Shown here in pieces: positions 1 to 8,599 of a DNA stretch of 64,000 nt. Under the pieces are notes generated by a model. The model saw only the letters and a list, made by a program, of their open reading frames with translations, was not told where the DNA came from and did no database searches. Source of the stretch: WJJR01 sp964440935 (GTDB lineage Bacteria > Zixibacteria > MSB-5A5 > WJJR01); assembly GCA_964440935.1 (NCBI GenBank), contig CAYTTY010000008.1:45342-109341 (forward strand), written 5' to 3'. A program made the translations under genes and the position numbers. Each line of letters begins with the position of its first letter. Positions within the stretch are counted from its first letter, which is position 1.

Positions 1-2
1 AG

Positions 3-344
3 ATGGCGGAGTATGTACGCTGGACCATTCGCTCAATCGACGTGTTCTGCCGTCTCGGAGGCGACGAGTTTGCGGTGTTGATGCCTGATGCCGATACGAG
101 CGATTGCTCACACTTTGCCGAGCGGCTCATCTCCGTACTGATGGCGCAACGGTTTACCCTCGACAAGTCGGGTCAGCAGGCGCAGTTGGGTATTTCGATG
201 GGCGCCGCGGTATATCCTGTCCATGCCACTGAACACGAGCGGTTGATCTGGTGTGCCGATATGTCGTTGCTGGAGGCGAAGCACCGGGGACGTGGCCAGT
301 TTCTGTTGTACGAGCGATCGTTTGGACGGCAGGCGTCGTCGTAA
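3..344 (+). CDS. GGDEF diguanylate cyclase, C-terminal part (cut by window edge)
   Basis: The 113 readable residues are the second half of a GGDEF domain, which makes cyclic di-GMP from two GTP. The GGDEF signature is intact near residue 19, and an RxxD inhibitory site (RSID) lies exactly five residues before it, so product inhibition is likely. The typical C-terminal pattern (GISMGAAVYP, then CADMSLLEAKHRGRGQ) follows. The reading frame is open at the left edge, so the first Met is probably internal and the N-terminal sensory part lies outside the window. Family call is firm; the input signal is unknown. Confidence 0.9.
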   Translation: MAEYVRWTIRSIDVFCRLGGDEFAVLMPDADTSDCSHFAERLISVLMAQRFTLDKSGQQAQLGISMGAAVYPVHATEHERLIWCADMSLLEAKHRGRGQFLLYERSFGRQASS

Positions 345-360
345 GGGACTCGAATCTGAA

Positions 361-407
361 CCCACCCGAACGGATCATCTCCTTCGAAGATGATCCGTTC
401 GGGTGGG
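361..407. repeat. Perfect 20-bp inverted repeat between genes
   Basis: Positions 361-380 and 388-407 are exact reverse complements around a 7-nt loop. No T-run follows; a second short palindrome (GGGGTACCCC) starts at the right arm. It lies 17 nt after the GGDEF gene. It could act as a 3' transcript-end hairpin or be a mobile palindrome. It does not resemble the other repeat families in the window. Confidence 0.75.
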
Positions 408-502
408 GTACCCCAGTGTACTCCAGTGCCAAGAGAACCGATCCGGACAACGTAATAGCTTACTGGCTGTAATCGCTGTCTGCAATTACGATTGGGAGAC
501 CC

Positions 503-1648
503 ATGGGTACACCGGCATCCGAAATTCAAGACCGCAACCAACCGACGTCGGAGCGCACACGATCGCGTGTCGCCGCTGTCTTCACCAAACCGGAAACGGT
601 GCTGGATGACTATCGGCGTTTACTCGATCTGGTGGGGGTCACCGATACACTCAGCCATGATGTCGACACGCTGCTGAAGCTGAACTTGTCGTGGACGAAG
701 TATTTTCCGGCATGTTCATCGCAGCCGTGGCAGGTCGAAGGGACCGTCCGGGCGCTGCTCGATTACGGGTATTCGCGCGAACGGATCATCCCCGTCGAGA
801 ACAAGACGGTGGTGACCAATCCGATCAAGGGCGCGCGCAATAATCTGTGGATGCCAACCTTGAAGCACTACGGACTCGGTTTCACGCCGCTGCCCGATGT
901 CGAATGGATAGTGTACAAGTTCAAATCCGATTTGTTGAAGCTGAATGAAATCTTCCCCGAAGGCATCGAGATTCCGAAGATCTATCCGGGGAAGCAGATC
1001 ATTCACTTGCCGACGGTCAAAACACACGGCCACTCGACCACAACCGGTGCGATCAAGAATTCATTCGGCGGGCTGCTTAAAGAGGTGCGTCATTACGCGC
1101 ACAAGTACATCCACGAGGTGCTGGTCGACCTGATGTACATGCAGCGCGAGTTGCATCCGCAGGTGCTGGCCGTGATGGACGGAACCGTATGCGGCGACGG
1201 TGCCGGGCCGCGGACGATGATTCCGCGGATTGGTAATGTGCTGTTGGCGTCGTTCGATCAGGTCGCCATCGATTCGGTGTCGGCGCGGATCATGGGGTTC
1301 GAGCCGATGTCGATCCCGTATCTGCGCATGTGCCACGAGCGCGGCTTGGGCGTTGCCGAATCGGACGATATCGATATCGTCGGCGATGACATTGCCGACA
1401 TGAACATGCATTTCCAGACCAAGAAGTCACTGGTCATCTGGGGCGATCAACTATTGCGCAAAGGACCATTGCAGTTTGCCGAGAAGCTGCTGTTGCATTC
1501 GCCGCTGATGGTCTGGGCGCCGTTTGCTTCAAATGTCTACCACGACTGGATGTGGTATCCGACGGTCGGCAAGAAGATCATCCACGGATTCTACAAGACC
1601 GAATGGGGCGAATTGTTCAAGTCGTACCGGACGAAGTACACAGAATGA
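503..1648 (+). CDS. DUF362 family protein
   Basis: This 381-residue protein matches the DUF362 family. Characteristic segments are LPTVKTHG followed by GAIKNSFGGL (around residues 170-195), VMDGTVCGDGAGPR (around 225) and a Asp-rich DQVAIDSVSARIMG (around 250). The ferredoxin-type cysteine motifs found in some members are absent, so this is the cluster-free form. Family function is not settled. The start ATG follows GGGAG at five nt. It stands alone between a long hairpin and a terminator, so it is probably transcribed separately. Confidence 0.8.
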   Translation: MGTPASEIQDRNQPTSERTRSRVAAVFTKPETVLDDYRRLLDLVGVTDTLSHDVDTLLKLNLSWTKYFPACSSQPWQVEGTVRALLDYGYSRERIIPVENKTVVTNPIKGARNNLWMPTLKHYGLGFTPLPDVEWIVYKFKSDLLKLNEIFPEGIEIPKIYPGKQIIHLPTVKTHGHSTTTGAIKNSFGGLLKEVRHYAHKYIHEVLVDLMYMQRELHPQVLAVMDGTVCGDGAGPRTMIPRIGNVLLASFDQVAIDSVSARIMGFEPMSIPYLRMCHERGLGVAESDDIDIVGDDIADMNMHFQTKKSLVIWGDQLLRKGPLQFAEKLLLHSPLMVWAPFASNVYHDWMWYPTVGKKIIHGFYKTEWGELFKSYRTKYTE

Positions 1649-1679
1649 GAAATCATGCCAGTTTCATCGATTTGTGATT

Positions 1680-1708
1680 TGACCCGCCGTGTTGTGTCGG
1701 GTCATTTT
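1680..1708 (+). terminator. Rho-independent terminator after the DUF362 gene
   Basis: A stem of TGACCCG (1680-1686) with CGGGTCA (1698-1704) is followed directly by TTTT. It lies 31 nt after the DUF362 stop codon and ahead of the CoA-binding protein gene. Confidence 0.7.
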
Positions 1709-1739
1709 GCTTGTGTGGGGCGAACGAAGGAGGGTGTCA

Positions 1740-2111
1740 ATGAGTACGGTGGCGATCTTGGGAGCATCGAGCAATCGCGACAAGTTTGGCAACAAGTCGG
1801 TGCGGGCACACGCGCACAGAGGTTGGACGGTATTTCCGATTAATCCGAAGGAATCGGAAATCGAGGGGCATGCCGCTTATAAGTCAATCAAAGACGTGCC
1901 TGAGAAACTGGATCGGGTGTCGGTGTATCTGCCCGCCAAGATTGCGATGACCGTGATCGATGACATCGCTGCGGTCAAACCCGGGGAAGTGTACTTTAAT
2001 CCCGGAGCAGATGATCCGGAGGTCATTCAGCAGGCGGAAGAGAAGGGACTTAATGTGATCACAGCCTGTTCCATCGTCGCGATTGGCTTAAGCCCGGCCC
2101 AGTTCGAGTAG
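1740..2111 (+). CDS. CoA-binding domain protein (YccU-like)
   Basis: A 123-residue single-domain protein with a Rossmann-type CoA-binding fold. The N-terminal VAILGASSNRDKFGN is the nucleotide/CoA-binding loop, and later segments (VSVYLPAKIA, YFNPGADDPEV, CSIVAIGL) follow the CoA_binding_2 family order. The ATG at 1740 is chosen because GGAGGGTGTCA stands just before it; a longer reading from 1689 runs back through the terminator. The gene ends 8 nt before the threonine synthase-like gene, so the two are probably co-transcribed. Physiological role in this family is poorly known. Confidence 0.85.
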   Translation: MSTVAILGASSNRDKFGNKSVRAHAHRGWTVFPINPKESEIEGHAAYKSIKDVPEKLDRVSVYLPAKIAMTVIDDIAAVKPGEVYFNPGADDPEVIQQAEEKGLNVITACSIVAIGLSPAQFE

Positions 2112-2119
2112 TCTTTCGT

Positions 2120-3292
2120 ATGCCTGTCTCTTACACACTCCGCTGCGGCTGGTGTGAGCGTGGGTACGATCCCAACGTCCTCATGCGCATGTGCGCCGAC
2201 TGCGCGCGCCCGCTGCTGGCGACCTACGATCTCGATTCCAGCATCGGTTCGCGCATTCGCGCATCGCTGAAAGACGGTCCCGCCTCGATGTGGCGATATG
2301 CCGATGTTCTCCCGGTGCGCGATGCCAGGAACATCATCACCCTCGGTGAAGGCATGTCGCCGATGCTGCCGGCGCGACGATTAGGTGAACGACTGGGACT
2401 GGATCATCTCTGGATCATGGACGAGTCACAAAATCCAACCGGATCATTCAAAGCACGCGGGATGAGTGCGGCAGTCAGCAAAGCCGTCGAGCTTGGTGCG
2501 AGGCAGTTATGTCTGCCGTCGGCGGGGAATGCGGCCGGTGCGGCGGCGGCGTACGGCGCCATGGCCGGCTGCCGTGTACGCGTGTACATGCCCGATGATT
2601 CGGGAGACGCGTTCTTCAGCGAATGCCGCACGTATGGCGCCGAGGTCCACGCGGTCAACGGATCGATTGCCGATTGCGGTAAGCAGATGGCGGCGGAATG
2701 TGATCCCGATGAGTGGTTTGATTTGTCCACACTGAAAGAACCGTACCGTCTCGAAGGTAAGAAGACGATGGGGTACGAGCTGTTCGAGCAATTCGACGGT
2801 TCACTGCCCGATGTGATTGTCTATCCCACGGGTGGCGGCACCGGCCTGATCGGCATGTGGAAGGCCTTTGATGAAATGCAGCGCATGGGTTGGATCGGCT
2901 CCGATCGCCCGAAGATGATCAGCATTCAGACAACCGGGTGCGCTCCGATTGTGAGAGCATTTGAATCCGGAAGCGGGACCGCGGAACCGATTGCGAATCC
3001 CCGGACAGCGGCGCTCGGACTGCGTGTCCCGTCAGCGGTGGGCGATTTCCTGATTCTGCGGGCGATCCGTGCCTCGCAGGGTGCTGCCATTGCCGTCACC
3101 GAAGAGGAATGGCACGAAGGACAGATCTGGCTGGGAGAGGATCTGGGGCTCTTTACATCTCCCGAAGATGGCGCCGCCGTAGCCGGCCTCAAGATTGCCA
3201 TGGAACGTGGGATTGTGACTCCCGACGACAAGATTGTGGTGTTTAACACCGGATCCGGCTTCAAATACCCCCCATCGACCTGGCCACGGTGA
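2120..3292 (+). CDS. thrC: Threonine synthase-like PLP enzyme
   Basis: A 390-residue fold-type II PLP enzyme. It opens with a Cys-x2-Cys / Cys-x2-Cys zinc-ribbon (CGWC, CADC) like that of archaeal-type threonine synthases. The PLP-lysine motif is PTGSFKARG (about residue 110), with the phosphate-binding loop SAGNAAGAAAAYG and a glycine-rich PTGGGTGLIG later. Threonine synthase converts O-phosphohomoserine to threonine. No other threonine gene is adjacent, so a related fold-type II activity cannot be excluded. It is coupled to the upstream CoA-binding gene by an 8-nt gap. Confidence 0.85.
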   Translation: MPVSYTLRCGWCERGYDPNVLMRMCADCARPLLATYDLDSSIGSRIRASLKDGPASMWRYADVLPVRDARNIITLGEGMSPMLPARRLGERLGLDHLWIMDESQNPTGSFKARGMSAAVSKAVELGARQLCLPSAGNAAGAAAAYGAMAGCRVRVYMPDDSGDAFFSECRTYGAEVHAVNGSIADCGKQMAAECDPDEWFDLSTLKEPYRLEGKKTMGYELFEQFDGSLPDVIVYPTGGGTGLIGMWKAFDEMQRMGWIGSDRPKMISIQTTGCAPIVRAFESGSGTAEPIANPRTAALGLRVPSAVGDFLILRAIRASQGAAIAVTEEEWHEGQIWLGEDLGLFTSPEDGAAVAGLKIAMERGIVTPDDKIVVFNTGSGFKYPPSTWPR

Positions 3293-3335
3293 ACGAATCC
3301 CCCCAATGAGCCGATGACTAGGGTGATAGCCCCAT

Positions 3336-4427
3336 GTGGCAATCACACTGTCATCCATGGCCTTAGCGAAACCCACAGCGCCGTCCGCGCGCCCCGACGT
3401 CTCCATCGTTGTGCCGATGCACAACGAAATGGAGAACCTGCCGGGAACTGTCGAACGCATTGCGGCTTCGATCGGCGACACGACACCGTCGTTTGAGATC
3501 GTGGCGGTCGATGATGGATCAACTGATACGACGGCCAAACGCCTCCACGACATGGCGCAGACGATGCCGTGGCTGCGGGTGGTCTCGTACACCGTGAATC
3601 GGGGACGCGGATACGCGCTGCGTCGCGGTTTTGCCGAAGCGACCGGCCACACCATCGCGACCATTGACGCCGACTTGAGTTATGCCCCCGATTATGTCGG
3701 GCAGATGGTGGCGATTCTCAATGATCGCCCCGACGTCGACTTTGTTGTCGGTTCGCCCTACACGCGAGGTGGGGATGCAGTTGGTGTTCCACGCGGCCGA
3801 TTGTTCACCTCGCGCTGGGGGAATCGGGTGCTGGGCCTGGCGATGCCGGGTGGGTTGACGGCAGTGACCGGTATCCTGCGTGCCTACCGCCGTGAGGTGT
3901 TGCAGGTTTTAGACCTGGAATCAAACGGCAAGGAAATCCATCTGGAGATCATTTCGAAAGCGTTGGCGGCGGGATTTGTCCCGGCTGAGATGCCGGCGGT
4001 GCTCACCGGACGCAAACGCGGAAAATCGAAATTCGCGTTACGGGCGACGACCGTCTCGCATTTGCTGTTCTCGTTTTATGAGAAGCCGGTGATGCTCTTC
4101 GGCGTTGTGGGCGCGTTGATCCTGGGACTTGGCCTCGGTGCGGGGGCGCATCTTATCTACTTGTGGCAGTCCGGAACACTCAATCCGAGCCGGCCGCTTG
4201 TGTCGCTGACGGTCATTCTGCTTGTCGCCGGTTTGCAGGTGTTGTTGTTTGGCTTTCTCGGCTCGCAAGTCGTGCAGGTGCGTCGCGAACTGTACCGCAC
4301 ACAACGGACAATAAAATCACTCGCACAATCGCTGATTGATGAGCGTGAGTCATCACGAGATGAGCAACCAACGACACAGACCCGTCACGACACGCAATCG
4401 GTCCAAGCGGCCGACGTTTCGCCATGA
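3336..4427 (+). CDS. Family 2 glycosyltransferase with C-terminal membrane anchor
   Basis: The N-terminal domain is a GT-A fold of the dolichol-phosphate mannosyltransferase kind: SIVVPMHNEMENLP, VAVDDGSTD, and the metal-binding DADLSYAPD. Two hydrophobic spans near residues 255-315 anchor it in the membrane, followed by a charged, probably cytoplasmic tail. It likely transfers a sugar to a polyprenyl-phosphate carrier. The GTG start at 3336 has an AGGGTGAT upstream; ATG 3357 is an alternative that loses seven residues. It overlaps the next glycosyltransferase by four nt (ATGA), indicating translational coupling. Confidence 0.9.
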   Translation: MAITLSSMALAKPTAPSARPDVSIVVPMHNEMENLPGTVERIAASIGDTTPSFEIVAVDDGSTDTTAKRLHDMAQTMPWLRVVSYTVNRGRGYALRRGFAEATGHTIATIDADLSYAPDYVGQMVAILNDRPDVDFVVGSPYTRGGDAVGVPRGRLFTSRWGNRVLGLAMPGGLTAVTGILRAYRREVLQVLDLESNGKEIHLEIISKALAAGFVPAEMPAVLTGRKRGKSKFALRATTVSHLLFSFYEKPVMLFGVVGALILGLGLGAGAHLIYLWQSGTLNPSRPLVSLTVILLVAGLQVLLFGFLGSQVVQVRRELYRTQRTIKSLAQSLIDERESSRDEQPTTQTRHDTQSVQAADVSP

Positions 4428-5611
4428 TGCGTATACTGCTGATCACGAATCGATATCCCGCGGGACCCGACGATCCGGCGTCGCCGTTTGTGCCGCACTT
4501 CGCACGGGCCTTAGGCGATGCCGGTGTGACAGTTGATGTGCTGACGCCTGATTACGGCACGACCGATACGGTCACGGGGCCGGTGAAGGTGCACCGGTTT
4601 ACGACCGACGCGACCGTGCCGATTGGGTCCTGGAACTACCTGTCGCCGTTTGCGTGGCTGCGATTGGAACGGTTTGTTGTTAATGCTCTGATCAAGGGCC
4701 GAGCGCTGTGCCGATCGCACCGCTACGATCACGTCCTCGCCTTATGGGCGTTGCCATCGGGACATTTCGCGCAACAGTTGTCGCGTCAGTTTAACATTCC
4801 CTATTCGGTGTGGTGTCTCGGGTCGGATATCTACTCGTGGGCCGAGCGTCCGTTCTTTCGGGGACGCATCGAACGCGTGTTGAGAGGCGCACACTCGGTC
4901 TTCGCCGATGGCGATGATCTCTGCACGCGTGTCAATCAGTGGCTGGAAATCGACACGCATTTTATGCCGTCGTTTCGACCGTTGGCTGGTGTCGACGATG
5001 TGAGGCCGCCTGAATCAACGGCTGCTCCGAAGTATTTGTATCTCGGCCGTCTGCATCAGATGAAGGGTGTGTATGAGTTGCTCGAAGCATTCCGCATCGT
5101 CAGAAATTCACTTCCCGCTGCAACGTTGACGTTCGTGGGCGGCGGACCGGCACGTCGGGAACTAACCGCGCGTGTCCAAGCTGCCCGGTTGTCGGATGTT
5201 GTCCGTCTAGTCGGTTCCGTTTCAAACGCCGAAGTGGTCCAGTATCTGATCGCGTCGGATATTGTGGTGATCCCGAGCCGGTCAGACAGTATTCCATTGG
5301 TGCTGACCGAAGCCGTGCAGGCGTACCGTCCGGTAATCGGGACCGACATTGGTGATTTGGGTGCGACGATCCGCGGATATGGTCTCGGGACGGTCACGCA
5401 ATCGCTTGACCCAGTAGTGCTTGCGGCGGCGATGGCAGAGACGGCCCGGGGGCCGGCGATCGATCCCGATGGCCGCCGGCGGCTGCTGGATCGTATGCAG
5501 CCGAGCGAAGCAGTACGGACATTTCTGTCGCTGACGGGCGGCGAGAAAATGCCGAGCAAAACCACCAGAAATTCAGCAACGCCACAGAAAAAGCCGGCGT
5601 ATTCCGAATAA
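4424..5611 (+). CDS. Family 4 glycosyltransferase
   Basis: A 395-residue GT-B glycosyltransferase. The N-terminal half starts RILLITNRYP and has the acceptor-side Rossmann fold; the C-terminal half contains YLGRLHQMKGVYELLEAF, TFVGGGPARREL, and the E-x7-E region SRSDSIPLVLTEAVQAYRPV that binds the nucleotide-sugar. The tail after residue 360 is basic and low-complexity. It overlaps the upstream GT2 gene by ATGA, and the pair likely acts in sequential steps of surface glycan assembly. Substrates cannot be inferred. Confidence 0.9.
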   Translation: MMRILLITNRYPAGPDDPASPFVPHFARALGDAGVTVDVLTPDYGTTDTVTGPVKVHRFTTDATVPIGSWNYLSPFAWLRLERFVVNALIKGRALCRSHRYDHVLALWALPSGHFAQQLSRQFNIPYSVWCLGSDIYSWAERPFFRGRIERVLRGAHSVFADGDDLCTRVNQWLEIDTHFMPSFRPLAGVDDVRPPESTAAPKYLYLGRLHQMKGVYELLEAFRIVRNSLPAATLTFVGGGPARRELTARVQAARLSDVVRLVGSVSNAEVVQYLIASDIVVIPSRSDSIPLVLTEAVQAYRPVIGTDIGDLGATIRGYGLGTVTQSLDPVVLAAAMAETARGPAIDPDGRRRLLDRMQPSEAVRTFLSLTGGEKMPSKTTRNSATPQKKPAYSE

Positions 5612-5623
5612 CATTTTTCGCAT

Positions 5624-5695
5624 TGGGGAGTGGCCAAGTGGCAAGGCGCCCGGCTGTTAACCGGGAAAGCGCAGGTTCGAATCCTGCCTCCCCAG
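5624..5695 (+). tRNA. tRNA-Asn (GTT)
   Basis: A 72-nt cloverleaf: a 7-bp acceptor stem (TGGGGAG with CTCCCCA), D-arm, anticodon stem CCCGG/CCGGG with loop CTGTTAA giving anticodon GTT, a five-base variable loop and T-arm GCAGG-TTCGAAT-CCTGC. The discriminator base is G and no CCA is encoded. It lies 12 nt after the GT4 gene on the same strand. Confidence 0.96.
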
Positions 5696-5739
5696 TTTGT
5701 TTCCAGATTTCATCTTTACGGGGCGCCTCACCCTACCCG

Positions 5740-5758
5740 GTGCGGCTGAGAGCCGCAC
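5740..5758. repeat. Hairpin in the tRNA to cupredoxin gap
   Basis: GTGCGGCT (5740-5747) and AGCCGCAC (5751-5758) form an 8-bp stem with a GAG loop, followed by further short stems (GACGCG/CGCGTC; GTGA/TCAC). The GTGCGGC/GCCGCAC stem recurs at 43229-43247, so it is probably one of the dispersed palindromes of this genome. Confidence 0.5.
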
Positions 5759-5902
5759 TGACGCGACGTAGATGTGAGTTCCGATTCACCACGCGTCGGG
5801 AAAACTTCCCGTCGTTCAACTGATTCGCAACGACTACCAGCCCCAAACCGTTAAACCCTGATAAGTTCTTTTTCTCGTTGACCTCGCAACAGGGAGTGAC
5901 CG

Positions 5903-6565
5903 ATGGTGCAACACATTCGACGTGTATTCACAGTTCTCGTCATAACGATGCTGGCCGGAGCGACTCCAGCTGTGGGTGAGACGGTCATTGTCGAAGTGTC
6001 AAATTTCGCTTTCACCCCCAGCAACGTGACCATTGACGAGGGTGATGTGATCCGTTGGGAGTGGATCAGCGGTTCACACACGACAACCTCGGGCAGCGGT
6101 TGCAACGGCGACGGATTGTGGAATGAGCCCATCGACATCTCGAATCAGATGTTCGAACGTCAATTCAATGACGCCGGCTCATACCCGTATTTCTGCATAC
6201 CCCATTGCAGCTTCGGTATGACCGGTAACATCACAGTGGAAATGCCAACCGGCGTTCTCGATGGCGACGCGGCGAGCACTGTTCCCGGCGAATTCGCCTT
6301 GCAGCAGAATTATCCGAATCCTTTCAACGCCGCCACGGTGATCCGCTACACGCTCGAACGCGACGCCGATGTTCAGTTGCGCGTGTACGATGTGCTCGGA
6401 CGCACGGTGGCCACTCTTGTCGACGATACTCAGCAGCTTGGTGTCCACGAGGCTAATTGGGACGGTACCAATGAGAACGGGGAACCGGTCGCCTCGGGTC
6501 TCTACTTCTACCGTCTGACTGTCGATGACGATATCCTCTCGCGGAAGATGACGTTGGTGAAGTAG
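5903..6565 (+). CDS. Secreted cupredoxin with C-terminal FlgD/T9SS-type sorting domain
   Basis: A 220-residue exported protein. Residues 1-25 are a signal peptide (cleavage near VGE). Residues 26-115 form a plastocyanin/azurin-type domain: His in GSHTTTS and the Cys-His-Met set in FCIPHCSFGM are the expected type 1 copper ligands. Residues 130-220 are the beta-sandwich tail starting LQQNYPNPFN and ending SRKMTLVK, typical of surface or secreted proteins in FCB-group phyla that use or resemble type IX secretion. It likely carries electrons outside the cell. The GAT-containing start is preceded by AGGGAGTGACCG. Confidence 0.88.
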   Translation: MVQHIRRVFTVLVITMLAGATPAVGETVIVEVSNFAFTPSNVTIDEGDVIRWEWISGSHTTTSGSGCNGDGLWNEPIDISNQMFERQFNDAGSYPYFCIPHCSFGMTGNITVEMPTGVLDGDAASTVPGEFALQQNYPNPFNAATVIRYTLERDADVQLRVYDVLGRTVATLVDDTQQLGVHEANWDGTNENGEPVASGLYFYRLTVDDDILSRKMTLVK

Positions 6566-6671
6566 GCGCGAATTCGACGTTGGGCCCTCCCGGGTCGGCG
6601 CTCCCGGAGGCACAGACTCTAAAGAATAGAATTCTCGCCGTATCGCTCCTCTTCTTACTATCTTCCGGGCG

Positions 6672-8198
6672 ATGAAGAGTCCGCGTCGATCACAGTCGAA
6701 GAATTTAGACTCCGCGACCACAACGTCTATATCATCCCGGCAGCAGTTCGTCGTTGTCGCTCTGGTATTGGTACTCTTCGCCGTGCAGGTGGCAATTCTG
6801 TACCCGTTCGGGATCGACGATGTCGGCATCTCCTACCGATATGCGCTTCATCTTGCCGAGGGCGAAGGACTGACGTGGAATCCCGGCGGCGAACCCGTCG
6901 AGGGATACTCGAACCTGCTGTGGGTGCTTATTCTCGCCGGCGGGAAGACGCTGGGGTTTGATATTGAGCCGTTGTCCAAAATACTCGGTGTATTGCTTGG
7001 GGGGCTGAATCTTGTCCTGTTTATAATGCTGTGCCGTCGTCTGTGGCCACAATCGCGGTGGTGGTGGGTGCCGGCGGGTTTTATCGCGCTCTCGCCGGAG
7101 TGGGTTGCCTGGACTGTCAGCGGACTCGAAATTGCGATCTTCGGGACATTCCTACTTGTTGGATTGCTGGGTGTGTCGTTGCAGGGATCGCGACGATTGT
7201 CGCTGTTATCCGTGTCGGTGGCCGGACTGGCATTGACTCGGCCCGAAGGTGCGGCGCTGGGCTTTGTCCTGCTGGCGGTCGCGTACTGGCTGGAGCGGCG
7301 GAACACCAAGACGGTGGGGATGTCTGACTACCTGCTGCCGCTCATTGTGCTCGCGGTGGTATCGCTTGGTTTGGTGGTCTTCCGTCTCAACTACTACGGC
7401 TACCCGTTTCCCAACACGGTCGTTGCCAAGTTCGATCCGGCAATGCCGTCGGCGAAGCAGATTGGCTGGTGGCTTCTTTACACTCTGCCGTTGATTGCAT
7501 CACTTGTCATCATCTGGCAAACACGGACCAATCTGAAGCAACCGTTCGTGCTGTGGACCGGTATGGCCCTGGTGATTGTGCAAATCCTGATTGTGTTGCC
7601 GGTGGTTCCGGTGATGCATTTCCTGCATCGGTATCAGATTGCGTTTCTGCCGTTGCTTGCGCTCGCGGCGCCGGCTGGTGTCGAGTTCATCCGTCGACGT
7701 TACACCGGTGTTGTGCCGTTGACTCTGGGAATACTGGCGCTATGGTCGATGCAGGGGTGGCCGGCGGTGTGGAACCGCATGCAGGGTGAAATCTATATGC
7801 GCGAACAGCAGATGTGCATTGTCGAACGATTGAAGGTGTTGCAGGGGACGCCGACAGTCGCACTCCAAGATGCCGGTCGAATTCCCTACAAGACCGATCT
7901 GCCGGCACTCGATGCGTGGGGACTATGCGACATCGAAATCGCGCGCGAGGGATTCACACCAGGAACAATTATCCGTCGACGTCCCGCCGTGTACGTGATG
8001 TCAGCATCCGATTGGGATGAGAAAGGCTTCAGTCCGAAAATCGGTATGGATGACATTCTCATCAACCAGCCGGCGTTCAAAGAGCATTACAGCCTCTGGA
8101 CCGTCTGCCGGGGTGATGGCCCACCCGCAGATTGGGCATATGATTATGCCATCTTCATTGATCATGAGTGGGGATTAAAGCACGGATTTAGTGAGTAG
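6672..8198 (+). CDS. GT-C type integral membrane glycosyltransferase
   Basis: A 508-residue protein with about ten hydrophobic spans through residue 380 and a soluble C-terminal part. Near residue 50 it has DDVGISYRYALHLAEGEGL followed by NPGGEPVEGYSNLLWVL, the conserved first periplasmic loop (catalytic Asp pair region) of AftB-like polyprenyl-phosphate-sugar-dependent transferases. It probably adds a sugar from a polyprenyl-phosphate donor to a glycan or protein on the outer face of the inner membrane. The GT2 enzyme upstream could make such a donor. The specific sugar is unknown. Confidence 0.75.
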   Translation: MKSPRRSQSKNLDSATTTSISSRQQFVVVALVLVLFAVQVAILYPFGIDDVGISYRYALHLAEGEGLTWNPGGEPVEGYSNLLWVLILAGGKTLGFDIEPLSKILGVLLGGLNLVLFIMLCRRLWPQSRWWWVPAGFIALSPEWVAWTVSGLEIAIFGTFLLVGLLGVSLQGSRRLSLLSVSVAGLALTRPEGAALGFVLLAVAYWLERRNTKTVGMSDYLLPLIVLAVVSLGLVVFRLNYYGYPFPNTVVAKFDPAMPSAKQIGWWLLYTLPLIASLVIIWQTRTNLKQPFVLWTGMALVIVQILIVLPVVPVMHFLHRYQIAFLPLLALAAPAGVEFIRRRYTGVVPLTLGILALWSMQGWPAVWNRMQGEIYMREQQMCIVERLKVLQGTPTVALQDAGRIPYKTDLPALDAWGLCDIEIAREGFTPGTIIRRRPAVYVMSASDWDEKGFSPKIGMDDILINQPAFKEHYSLWTVCRGDGPPADWAYDYAIFIDHEWGLKHGFSE

Positions 8199-8265
8199 AT
8201 GATGCGAAGCGCTGAGCCCTTTAGGATCCGTTGAATGAGTGCGTCACTGCAGAGAGTGTGCCGTT

Positions 8266-8336
8266 GTAGGGGCGTATTGAATACGCCCCATGCGTGTAAC
8301 CATCACGAAAATAGGGCGTACTCAGTATAGCCCTAC
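8266..8336. repeat. Palindromic module A (GTAGGGGCGTA type), copy 1
   Basis: Begins GTAGGGGCGTATTGAATACG and ends GGGCGTACTCAGTATAGCCC-TAC. Each half is a hairpin and the two halves are inverted copies of one another. Better-conserved copies lie at 9664-9735 and 35277-35344, where they form the core of MITE-like elements; a half copy is at 39684-39702. The gap 8199-8443 holds nothing else recognisable. Confidence 0.8.
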
Positions 8337-8443
8337 GGACGATGGTCTCGTTACTGCATGAAATGATGGTTCCTTAGACAATCTCAACACGCCTGTTGAA
8401 GTGGGGCACGCCTGCTTTACGGCCTGTTATGGACCAGAAAAGT

Positions 8444-8598
8444 TATAGCGATTGTCAGAAGTCATGTCCGCTTCAAGCCAACAGTTGGTTGGCATCACCC
8501 GCCCTCGGGTGACGCCTTGTCCGGGAAGCAGATAGCCGTCACGCGAGGGCGCGTGACGGCACTGTGGAATCGGACAGTAATTCTGACAACCATTCTAA
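8444..8598. mobile_element. MITE-like element with TATAGC ends, copy 1 (155 bp)
   Basis: The left end reads TATAGCGATTGTCAGAAG up to TCCG; the right end is its inverted, diverged copy (about 20 of 27 positions agree by eye), ending at 8598. Cargo is module B: two strong hairpins, 8491-8516 (CACCCG-CCCT-CGGGTG core) and 8535-8560 (GTCACGCG-AGGG-CGCGTGAC core). There is no coding capacity. The methyltransferase start codon at 8600 sits one base beyond the element. Confidence 0.75.
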
Positions 8599-8599
8599 A

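Noticed and set aside
5719..5875. Possible TPP riboswitch before the cupredoxin gene (GGGGCGCC ... GGCTGAGA)
   Set aside because: The CTGAGA lies in the loop of a plain GTGCGGCT hairpin that recurs elsewhere, the second conserved half (ACCTGATC ... GGTAATRCCNGCG) is missing, and the downstream gene is unrelated to thiamine.
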